This document shows positions 18,602 through 25,964 of a stretch of DNA of 64,000 nucleotides, in pieces. A model generated the notes under the pieces. That model saw only the letters and a list, made by a program, of their open reading frames with translations. It did no database searches and had not been told where the DNA came from. The translations under genes were made by a program, and so were the position numbers. Where the stretch lies: contig JAOSKM010000003.1 of assembly GCA_027493625.1 (NCBI GenBank), positions 911,028 to 975,027 of the forward strand, read 5' to 3'. The stretch is from Planctomycetota bacterium (GTDB taxonomy: Bacteria > Planctomycetota > UBA8742 > UBA2392). The first letter of the stretch is position 1. Each line of letters opens with the position of its first letter.

Positions 18602-21600
18602 GGGCCCTCCTCGATGCTCACCGCATGGATCGCGCCCGTGGGGCAGAAGTGCGCGCACACGCCGCAGCCGGTGCACACCGCCGGGTCGATCCGCACGGCC
18701 GCGCCTTCCTGCACGAAGGCCGGGCAGCCGAACAGCTCGATGCAGGCGTTGCAGTTGCCGCAGTTGCCGCAGATCGTGCAGCGCTGCGCCTCCAGCCGGG
18801 CCTGCTGTTCGGTCAGCACGCCGGTTGTCTCGCCGAAGTCGCCGGTGCGCTCGGCGGCCGCGCGCTCCGGCGGCGCGGCGCGGCGGGCACAGTCGGCGCG
18901 CAGCACGCCCGGGCGACCCGTCACCTTGCGCTTCGCGGGATGCGGCGGCGGCATGCGCTTGTCGGCGACATCGCCGCGCAGGGAGCGGTCCAGCCCCCAG
19001 GCCGCGCGCCGTCCCAGCGCGATAGCGCCGGTCACCGTCTGCTCGCCGGGCGCCAGGTCGCCGGCCGCGAACACGCGCGGCATGGCGGTCTGGCCGGTCT
19101 GGGTGTCGACCTGCAGACGCGCGTCCTGCCAGCGCAGGCCGGGGGCGTGGTCGAGAGCCTCCGGGTCAGGGATCTGCCCGATGGCCCACAGCAGGTGCGC
19201 GGCGGGAAGCTGGCAGGTCGCGCCCTCGACGTCCGCGTAGTCGGAAGGCGACGAGGCGCCCGGTTTCAGCGCGCGCACGCCGACGACGTCAACGCCCTCG
19301 GGCGTCAGGCGCACCAGGCGGCTGGAGGTGCGCAGCGAGACGCCCTCGAGTTCGGCCTCGTGGATCTCGCCGGCGATGGCGGGCATGGCGTCCCGCGCCT
19401 CCAGGCACACGATGCTGACCTGCGAGGCCCCGCGGCGCAGGGCGCTGCGGGCGGCGTCGACCGCCGAGTTTCCGCCGCCCACCACCACCGCCGGCCCCTG
19501 CAGGCGCTGCCCTTCGTCGCGCAGGAAGGACAGCGCGTCAAGCTGCACGGGGCCCTTGCCCGGCACCTTTGCGCGCAGCGGCTTTCCCGCGCCGATCGCC
19601 AGCACCACGGCGTCGTGGCCTTCCAGCAGCTCGTCGATGCTGAAGTCGCGCCCCAGGCGGCGCCCGCCCTCGAACTGGATGCCCAGCTCCAGCACGCGCC
19701 GGACGTCCCTGGCCAGCGCCTCGCGCGGCAGGCGGTAGGCCGGGATGCCGTAGCGCAGCAGCCCGCCCGGCTCGGCGGCCGCGTCCAGCAGCCGCACCCG
19801 GTAGCCGCGCACGCGCAACTCGTGCGCCGCGGCCAGGCCGGCCGGGCCGGCGCCGACCACCGCGACGCTGCGGCCGTGATCGGGCTCGCGCGTCGCGCGG
19901 TGGGGGAACTCGGGCTGGCGGTCCGCCCACTCCACCACGAAGCGCTTGAGGTCGTTGATCGCCACCGGGGCGTCGGTCTGCGCGCGCACGCAGACGTCCT
20001 CGCAGGGCCGGTGACACACGCGGCACACGGCGTCGGGCAGCGGCAGCCCGTCCATGATCAGCTCAAGCGCGTCGGCGTAGCGACCGGCCGCGATGTGGGC
20101 CGAATAGCCCTGCACGCACAGGAACAGCGGGCAAGCCGAGGCGCAGGCGGCGACGGGCGGCACGGGCCCCTGCGCCCCGCTTTCCTGGGCGCGCGCGCGC
20201 ACCATGGCGCGCTCGTAACCGCGCGCGATGCCCTGCGAGCAGCGCTGGCCGCAGCTTTCGCGCCCGCAGTGCTTGCAGCGTTCGGTGTCGATGGCGAACA
20301 CCGTGCGCTTGCCGGGGTGGGCGCCCGCGCGCTGGGCGAACACCGGGCAAGGATGCTCGGAGACGATCACGGAAAGGCCGGGCCGCTGCCAGGCCTCACG
20401 GAACACGGTGATGGCGCGGGACAGGTCCTCGGGATCGACGCGCTCGACGTGCCTGGCGCCGAGCGCGCGCACGACCTCGACGATGTCCGCGCGGCGGGTG
20501 ATGCAGCCGTCGCTGACCTCGACCAGCGGGCTCTCCTGGAAGCCGGTCATGGCGGTGACGTCGTTGTCGAGGATGACCGCGACCATGTTGACGTCTTCCT
20601 TGATCGCGTTCAGCAGCGCCGGCATGCCGGAATGGAAGAAGGTGGAGTCGCCCATGAAGCCCACGGTCTTCTGCCCCGTCACGCGCGCCGCGCCGGCCGC
20701 CAGGGTGAAGCCGGCACCCATGCTCAGCAGGGCGTCGCCGGACTCCAGCGGCTGGCCGCAACCCAGGGTGTAGCAGCCGATGTCGTTGAAAAAACAGTGG
20801 CGCTTCGCCCAGCGCCGAGCGCGCGGCAAAGAACGACGCCCGGTGCGGACACTCGGCGCACAGCACGGGCGGGCGCGGCGCGACCTCCGGCCCGGCGGCG
20901 ACCGGCGCGGGAACCGTGCGCGAAGCCAGCGGCGCCAGGGCCCGCAGCAGCACCTCCGGCTCGTACTCGAACATGGCGGGCAGCTCGCCGCTGCGCTTGC
21001 CGCGGATGCGGGTGCCCAGGCCGTGGCGGTGGCACAGGGCGGCGATGGCATCCTCGATGAGGGCGACAGCTCCTCGATCACCCACAGCTCGTCCAGGCCG
21101 CGCAGCTGCTCCAGCAGCCAGTCCTGCGGCAGCGGGTGCGCCACGCCGAGCCACAACAGCCGCACCCGCGCGCCCAGCTCGGAGAGCACGTCCTCGCACA
21201 CGGCCGCGGCGGCGCCGAAGGCCAGCACGCCGACGCGCCCTTCTCCGCGCGCGTCCCGGAACAGCGGCGACCGCGTGGCGGCCTCGGCGGCGGCCATGCG
21301 CTGCTCGAGCTCCGCCCGCATGCGCACGGCGTTTGCGGGCATCGGGATGTAGCGCCGCGGGTCGCGGGTGAAGCCGGCGACCGCGCCCGGGCGCAGCTCG
21401 CCCACCGTCACGGGCGCGCGCGTGTGGCAGACCCGCGTGGTGGGACGCAGCAGCACCGGCAGGCGGCACTGCTCGGAAAGCTGGAAGGCGGCCCGCGTCA
21501 TCTCCAGGGCCTGTTGCGCGCCCGCGGGCTCGATCACGGGCATGTGCACGAAGGGGCCCAGGTAGCGCTGGTCCTGCTCGTTGGGGCTGGTGCGGCAGGA

Positions 21601-21975
21601 CGGGTCGGCCGCGCTGACGATCACCATGCCCGCGTTGACGCCGATGTAGGGAATGGTGGTGAGCGGGTCGCCGGCGTAGGTGAGGCCCAGGTGCTTCATG
21701 GCCACGATCGAGCGCGCCCCCGCCAGCGAGGCGGCGAAGGCCATCTCCAGCGCGATCTTTTCGTTGACCGAGTACTCGAAGGCCACGCCCGTGCGCTGCG
21801 CCAGGCGGGCGAACGAGTCGGTGATTTCGGAAGAGGGCGTGCCGGGGTAGCCGCAGGCGAAGCGCACGCCGGCCTCGAGCGCGCCGCGTACCACGGCTTC
21901 ATTGCCCAGGTAAAGCAGGGTCCTGCCGGCCTCGGCCAACAAAGGGTCCTGCCGGCCTGGTGCTTGCGCGTTCAT
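18598..21975 (-). CDS. iorA: IorA fused to GltD-like flavoprotein and 2x[4Fe-4S] ferredoxin, two frameshifts
   Basis: A protein of about 1125 residues, against roughly 600 for a standard IorA. Residues 1-350 are the pyrimidine-binding and transketolase-C region (FACGYPGTPSSEI, VNEKIALEMAFAASLAGARS). The TPP motif GDSTFFHSGMPALLNAIKED lies near residue 445. A cysteine cluster CKHCGRESCGQRC (about 565) is followed by a GltD-type module: N-terminal cluster cysteines CASACPLFLC and CRVCHRPCEDVC (605-645), FAD loop VVGAGPAGLAAAHEL (about 700) and NAD(P)H loop VVVGGGNSAVDAARSAL (about 828). The last 60 residues are a ferredoxin (CTICGNCGNCNACIELFGC, CTGCGVCAHFCP). Compensating indels (a missing base at 21061-21063, an extra one in the A-run 20789-20794) shift the frame between them. 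The fusion implies NAD(P)-linked oxidative decarboxylation of arylpyruvates. Confidence 0.88.
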   Translation of the reverse strand: MNAQAPGRQDPLLAEAGRTLLYLGNEAVVRGALEAGVRFACGYPGTPSSEITDSFARLAQRTGVAFEYSVNEKIALEMAFAASLAGARSIVAMKHLGLTYAGDPLTTIPYIGVNAGMVIVSAADPSCRTSPNEQDQRYLGPFVHMPVIEPAGAQQALEMTRAAFQLSEQCRLPVLLRPTTRVCHTRAPVTVGELRPGAVAGFTRDPRRYIPMPANAVRMRAELEQRMAAAEAATRSPLFRDARGEGRVGVLAFGAAAAVCEDVLSELGARVRLLWLGVAHPLPQDWLLEQLRGLDELWVIEELSPSSRMPSPPCATATAWAPASAASAAASCPPCSSTSRRCCCGPWRRWLRARFPRRSPPGRRSRRARPCCAPSVRTGRRSLPRARRWAKRHCFFNDIGCYTLGCGQPLESGDALLSMGAGFTLAAGAARVTGQKTVGFMGDSTFFHSGMPALLNAIKEDVNMVAVILDNDVTAMTGFQESPLVEVSDGCITRRADIVEVVRALGARHVERVDPEDLSRAITVFREAWQRPGLSVIVSEHPCPVFAQRAGAHPGKRTVFAIDTERCKHCGRESCGQRCSQGIARGYERAMVRARAQESGAQGPVPPVAACASACPLFLCVQGYSAHIAAGRYADALELIMDGLPLPDAVCRVCHRPCEDVCVRAQTDAPVAINDLKRFVVEWADRQPEFPHRATREPDHGRSVAVVGAGPAGLAAAHELRVRGYRVRLLDAAAEPGGLLRYGIPAYRLPREALARDVRRVLELGIQFEGGRRLGRDFSIDELLEGHDAVVLAIGAGKPLRAKVPGKGPVQLDALSFLRDEGQRLQGPAVVVGGGNSAVDAARSALRRGASQVSIVCLEARDAMPAIAGEIHEAELEGVSLRTSSRLVRLTPEGVDVVGVRALKPGASSPSDYADVEGATCQLPAAHLLWAIGQIPDPEALDHAPGLRWQDARLQVDTQTGQTAMPRVFAAGDLAPGEQTVTGAIALGRRAAWGLDRSLRGDVADKRMPPPHPAKRKVTGRPGVLRADCARRAAPPERAAAERTGDFGETTGVLTEQQARLEAQRCTICGNCGNCNACIELFGCPAFVQEGAAVRIDPAVCTGCGVCAHFCPTGAIHAVSIEEGP

Positions 21976-22480
21976 GCACCCCCGGGGTCCCGGCCTGATT
22001 GCGCGCGGATCCGCCGCAGGCAGCACGAGCCGCCCTCCGGCAGGGTTTCCAGAGTTTCGAAGCTGATGTTGGCCCCGGTGCGCCTGCCGAGTTCCTCGAA
22101 GGTGGCGGCAAACCAGGCGTCGCAGCCCGGGCGATCCTCCGCCAGCAGGCCCAGCCGCTTGTGCCAGTGGAACCAGGGGCAGTCGGAATGCCGCACGAAG
22201 ACCTCGCCGCCGCTCTCCTCGACGGCGGCGTCCTCGCCCATGCAGCGGCTGCTCCAGGCAATGCACTGGGCCACCTGGGGGCGAGGGGTTTGGCGGGATC
22301 GACCCGTTTGGCGTAGGCCTCGGCGGTCTGACGGCCGGTGATCTCCCACATCAGGTTGACCAGCTGCGCGGGGTCGGCGTCGGGGAACATGCGGAGCGCG
22401 GCCTCGCGCCAGGCGAAGTGCTGCGCGCGGGTGATCTGGGAGAGCACGGAAAACCGTGTTTCGAGCGGGATCTCGGGCAC
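21972..22480 (-). CDS. ATC-hydrolase-like protein, first gene of the operon, one frameshift
   Basis: A protein of about 169 residues, tentatively related to L-2-amino-thiazoline-4-carboxylate hydrolases because of the DCPWFHWHKRLGLLAEDRPGCD segment and a later SCCLRRI. Assignment is by pattern memory only. I chose GTG 22480 (VPEIPLETRFSVLSQITR) because GAGG sits five bases upstream and longer starts run into moaA. One base is missing in the G-run 22277-22281. Adding it joins AKPLAP to QVAQCIAWSSRCMGED. The stop overlaps the iorA ATG. A ring-hydrolysing or small-molecule-binding role would fit the operon, but nothing shows it directly. Confidence 0.6.
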
Positions 22481-22486
22481 CGGCGC

Positions 22487-22550
22487 CTCGCGGTAAACGG
22501 CTATATGTATCTTTTTATCTGTATATCCGGCGTGTCGCAAGGAAGTAGCG
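22487..22550 (-). promoter_or_regulatory. AT-rich operon promoter region with shared 15-bp motif
   Basis: An AT-rich island in very GC-rich DNA, between moaA and the first operon gene. It holds GTATCTTTTTATCTG at 22507-22521 (plus strand), flanked by CTATATG and GTATATCCGG, which form an imperfect CGG-N-ATAT inverted repeat. The motif begins 27 bases upstream of the operon start codon. Nearly the same 15-mer lies upstream of the nar cluster and of the crotonase/moaA unit. I infer the operon promoter and an operator here; no clear -35/-10 pair can be fixed. Confidence 0.55.
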
Positions 22551-22565
22551 GGCGCGCGAGGGGGG

Positions 22566-23540
22566 TCATCCGCCGACGGTGGACATGTCCATGCTGCGCG
22601 CATGGCTGTGTTCGCGGGGCTTCAGCAGCACGGCCTCAGCGATGCGCCGCCTGAGTTCCGGGAACGAGTAGTCCGGGCCGCGCATCCAGTCGCGCAGGGC
22701 GAAACGTTCGTCCTGCAGCAGGCAGGACTTGATGTAGCCGTCGGAGGTGAGGCGGATCCGGTTGCAGCGCTCGCAGAACGGCTGGTAGACGGGGCTGATC
22801 AGCCCGACGAAGCCCTGCCCGCCCCTGACCTGGACGTACTGCGCCGGGCCTTCGCCCACCGGGCCAGAGACGTTGCGCTCGATATCGAATTCGCGCTCCA
22901 GCCGCTCCAGCATCTCGTGCGAGCTGACGGTCGGGTCCGGCCTGTCCTGCGGCGCGCGCCAGGCGCCGAACGGCATGTACTCGATGAAGCGCACGGTGAC
23001 CGGCTGCTCCAGCGTGAGTGCGGCCAGTGGGGCCAGTTCGTCGTCGTTGACACCCCGCATGATCACCGCGTTCAGCTTGACGGTGAAGCACTCCCGGCGC
23101 AGCGCGGCGCGGATCCCTTCCAGCACCCGCGCGAGGCTGCCGCCGCGGGTGATCTGGCGGAAGCGCTCCGGCACCAGCGAATCCAGCGAGATGTTCAGCG
23201 CCTTTACGCCGGCAGCGGCCAGCCGGTCCACGTGGCGGGCCAGCAGGCTGCCGTTGGTGGACAGGCTGAGCTTCCGCACGCCGGGCAGCGCGCCGACCCG
23301 CTCGATCAGTTCCGGGATGCCGTCGCGCACCAGCGGCTCGCCGCCGGTGAAACGGAACGAGTCGAAGCCCAGCTCCCCGGCGGCGCGGATCACGGTCTCG
23401 ATCTCGGACAGGCTCAGCAGCTCGTGCTCCGGGCGCAGCTGCAGCTTCCCGCCGGAGACGCAGTAATCGCAGCGCATGTTGCAGCGGTCGGTGACCGAGA
23501 TGCGCATCGAGTGCACGTTGCGACCGAAGCTGTCCTTCAT
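22566..23540 (-). CDS. moaA: GTP 3',8-cyclase MoaA (molybdenum cofactor synthesis)
   Basis: A 324-residue radical SAM enzyme for the first step of molybdenum cofactor synthesis (GTP to 3',8-cyclo-GTP). The radical SAM cluster is CNMRCDYC near residue 20, and the SAM-binding glycine motif is FTGGEPLVRDGIPELI. The second, C-terminal cluster uses FCERCNRIRLTSDGYIKSCL near residue 255. The protein ends MSTVGG, keeping the C-terminal Gly-Gly needed for catalysis. The start at ATG 23540 lies nine bases after the crotonase stop, so the two genes form one unit. Its position between the molybdenum hydroxylase operon and nitrate reductase fits cofactor supply to both. Confidence 0.97.
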   Translation of the reverse strand: MKDSFGRNVHSMRISVTDRCNMRCDYCVSGGKLQLRPEHELLSLSEIETVIRAAGELGFDSFRFTGGEPLVRDGIPELIERVGALPGVRKLSLSTNGSLLARHVDRLAAAGVKALNISLDSLVPERFRQITRGGSLARVLEGIRAALRRECFTVKLNAVIMRGVNDDELAPLAALTLEQPVTVRFIEYMPFGAWRAPQDRPDPTVSSHEMLERLEREFDIERNVSGPVGEGPAQYVQVRGGQGFVGLISPVYQPFCERCNRIRLTSDGYIKSCLLQDERFALRDWMRGPDYSFPELRRRIAEAVLLKPREHSHARSMDMSTVGG

Positions 23541-23549
23541 GGCAAGCCC

Positions 23550-24320
23550 CTAGGCGTTCTTCCACTCCGGGTTGCGCTTCTCGATGAACGCCTGGATCCC
23601 CTCGTTGGCGTCGTGGCTGGCCATCAGCTTCTCCAGGTAATCCTGCTCGTGCTCCTCGAGCCGCCTGTCGAGGCGGCGCAGGAACGCCGCGCGCGCCTGG
23701 CGCGTCGCGTGCCGCAGGCTGCAGGCCGAGAACCTGGCGAAGGTGCCCTCAAACCAGCTCGACACCCCCTGCCACAGCGAGTCCGCGGGGAAGCACGAGT
23801 GCACCATCCCCAGCTCACGCAGGCGTTCGCCGCTCAACTCTTCGCCGGTGATCACCAGGCGGTCCGCCACGGCCTGCCCGAACTTGCGCGGCAGCAGCGC
23901 CGCGGCCACGGGCGGCACCACGCCCAGGCGGATTTCCGGCACGCCCATGCGCGCGTCGGGCGTGGCGAAGGCCAGGTGGCAGGCCAGCACCACCTCGAAG
24001 GCGCCGCCCAGGCAGACGCCCTGCACCAGGGCCGCGACCGGGACTTCGCTGGAGGCGATCTCCCACACCAGCTTGCGCAGCACCGGCAGCATGTCGGCGA
24101 CCTTGTCGCCGGTGTGCTCCTCGACGGAGGCGCCGAACGAGAAGTGACTGCCAGCGCCCTCCAGAGTGATCAGCTTGACGCCGGCGTCGGCCTTGGCCGC
24201 GGTGACGGCTTCAAGCAGCTGCTGCATCACGGCGCCGGTGTAGACGTTGCCCTTGGGGTTGTTCACGATCAGGCGGCGGACGCTTGAATCGAAGGCGGTT
24301 TCCAGGCCAACCAGTGTCAT
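23550..24320 (-). CDS. Enoyl-CoA hydratase family protein, cyclohexadienoyl-CoA hydratase-like
   Basis: A 256-residue crotonase. The start is ATG 24320 with AGGAG upstream. The oxyanion-hole segments are HFSFGASVEEHTGD near residue 60 and VQGVCLGGAFEVVLACHLAFA near residue 105, followed by MGVPEIRLGVVPP. As I recall it, the phrase FSFGASVEEH is characteristic of cyclohexa-1,5-diene-1-carbonyl-CoA hydratases (Dch) from anaerobic benzoyl-CoA degradation, so an aromatic-pathway role is plausible. Beta-oxidation of the arylacryloyl-CoA made by the neighbouring operon is an alternative. The shared 15-bp motif lies 66 bases upstream of its start. Confidence 0.85.
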   Translation of the reverse strand: MTLVGLETAFDSSVRRLIVNNPKGNVYTGAVMQQLLEAVTAAKADAGVKLITLEGAGSHFSFGASVEEHTGDKVADMLPVLRKLVWEIASSEVPVAALVQGVCLGGAFEVVLACHLAFATPDARMGVPEIRLGVVPPVAAALLPRKFGQAVADRLVITGEELSGERLRELGMVHSCFPADSLWQGVSSWFEGTFARFSACSLRHATRQARAAFLRRLDRRLEEHEQDYLEKLMASHDANEGIQAFIEKRNPEWKNA

Positions 24321-24385
24321 GTTCGTTCTCCTGCCCGCAAGCATAACGCGCCGTCCCGGGTGCACCAACAGAAAATCAGAGCCGC

Positions 24386-24400
24386 TTATCCTTTTATCGG
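24386..24400 (-). promoter_or_regulatory. Third copy of the shared motif, upstream of the crotonase-moaA unit
   Basis: The plus-strand sequence TTATCCTTTTATCGG matches GTATCTTTTTATCTG (22507) at 12 of 15 positions. It lies in an AT-rich gap between the narK stop and the crotonase start, a distance like that at the other two sites. It is the weakest of the three copies. Confidence 0.4.
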
Positions 24401-24406
24401 CCGGCT

Positions 24407-25792
24407 CTACGACGGCCTCTCACAGCCCTTGCGCACGTAGTAGAACCAGTTGATCGCCGTGGCGATCGCGAAGAACACCGCGGCGCCGACAAAGAAGCTC
24501 ACGGCCGATTTCGTGCCGCCATCGGAGACAGAGGCCGCGACCGCGGTCGCGATCAGGATGTTGAACACGAACGGGCCGTAGGCTGCCACGGCGGCGGTGA
24601 AGCCGATGACGCCCGCGCCCTGGCGGGCGTTGGCGGCGAAAATCACCGGGTACTGGCGGAAGGTCGAGCCGTTGCCGATGCCGGTGAACAGGAAGATGGC
24701 GAGCATCAGGATCACGAACAGCGGGAACTGGTCCAGCGAGGTCGGCGCAAGACCGCCCGTGAACACCAGCGCCAGGCAGCAGCCGATCAGGCCCAGGCCG
24801 GAAACCTGGGTCAGGATACCGCCGCCGGTCTTGTCCGCCAGCCAGCCGAACACTGGGCGCGCGGCCGAGCCGATCAGCGGCCCGAGGAACGCGTACTTCA
24901 GGGGGTCGGGCGCGTCGGGGAAGCTGCCGTACAGGCTCTTGATCAGCATGGGGAAGGCGGCCGAGAACCCGGAGAAGCTGCCGAAGGTCATGACGTAGGT
25001 GAGGGTGCAGAACCAGGTGTGCTTGCTCTTGAAGATGTCCATCTGTTCCCGGACCGACGCCTTGAAGGGCACGCTGCGCAGCATGAACCAGGCGACGACG
25101 GTCAGCAGCAACAGCAGCGGCACGTACCAGAACACCGAGTTCTGCAGCCACATCGGCGATTCCTGGCCGTTCTTCACGAAGGTCTGGGCGCCGCCGGCCA
25201 GCGCCCCGAAGGCCGCGAAGCCGATCAGCCAGGGCGTGACGAACTGCGTCAGGCTGACGCCGAAGTTGCCGATGCCCGCCTGGATGCCCAGCGCCGTGCC
25301 CTGCAGGCGCTTGGGAAAGAACAGGCTGGTGCTGGGCATGTAGGACGAGAAGTCGCCTCCGCCCATGCCGGCCAGGAAGGCGAGCACCATGAACAGCCAC
25401 CAGGGGGTGGTGGGGTCCATCACCGCCAGCCCCAGTCCCACGCAGGGGATGACCTTCAGCAGCGTGGCGAGGCTGACTACCGCGCGGGTGCCGAAGATCG
25501 GGATCAGGAACATGTGCACCAGGCGCAGGCTGCCGCCGGCGAGCCCCGGCATCGCCGCCAGCCAGAACAACTCGTTCTCGGTGAACTTGAAGCCGATGCC
25601 CGGCAGCCTGACCACCATCGCGCTCACCACGAACCAGGTGGCGAAGGAGAGTGTCAGCGACGCCGTGGTGATGATCAGGGTGCGCCAGGCGATCTTCGAG
25701 CCGGTCCGCTGCCAGAACGCGGAATCCTCTTTGTGCCATTCCGCTAGCCAGGAGCCTTTGCTTACGGCTGCCGCGCCGCCATCTGGTGCCAT
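24407..25792 (-). CDS. narK: NarK-type nitrate/nitrite transporter (second copy)
   Basis: A 461-residue major facilitator protein with about 12 hydrophobic segments. I use ATG 25792, which has GGAG seven bases upstream, over a longer start at 25840. Nitrate-transporter signatures are visible: the glycine-rich helix GTALGIQAGIGNFGVSLTQF in the first half, and ANARQGAGVIGFTAAVAAYGPF in the second, where the NarK family has its second nitrate signature. FLIPIFGTR and FPKRLQG mark cytoplasmic loops. It is last in the nar cluster, 172 bases after the first narK. Paired NarK1/NarK2 proteins in denitrifiers divide nitrate/proton symport and nitrate/nitrite exchange; which is which cannot be decided here. 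Confidence 0.92.
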   Translation of the reverse strand: MAPDGGAAAVSKGSWLAEWHKEDSAFWQRTGSKIAWRTLIITTASLTLSFATWFVVSAMVVRLPGIGFKFTENELFWLAAMPGLAGGSLRLVHMFLIPIFGTRAVVSLATLLKVIPCVGLGLAVMDPTTPWWLFMVLAFLAGMGGGDFSSYMPSTSLFFPKRLQGTALGIQAGIGNFGVSLTQFVTPWLIGFAAFGALAGGAQTFVKNGQESPMWLQNSVFWYVPLLLLLTVVAWFMLRSVPFKASVREQMDIFKSKHTWFCTLTYVMTFGSFSGFSAAFPMLIKSLYGSFPDAPDPLKYAFLGPLIGSAARPVFGWLADKTGGGILTQVSGLGLIGCCLALVFTGGLAPTSLDQFPLFVILMLAIFLFTGIGNGSTFRQYPVIFAANARQGAGVIGFTAAVAAYGPFVFNILIATAVAASVSDGGTKSAVSFFVGAAVFFAIATAINWFYYVRKGCERPS

Positions 25793-25964
25793 GTCTGAAC
25801 TCCGATCATCCCTGCCGGGTCGCGCATCCGCCGGTTTCAAGGCGTCGCGAACCGGCGTATGAAATCGCGGTCGAGGCGGTGTTTCCGCACCCGGATTCCC
25901 GACGCCCCGCTACTCAGGCCGGCCGTCCTGCCGGCGTGCCCGCCATGCTTGCCGTCATGCCTCG

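Noticed and set aside
20789..21063. Programmed frameshifting in iorA
   Set aside because: The two shifts are in opposite directions and lie in homopolymers without a downstream stimulatory structure, and similar indels occur in many unrelated genes in the window. Sequencing error is simpler.
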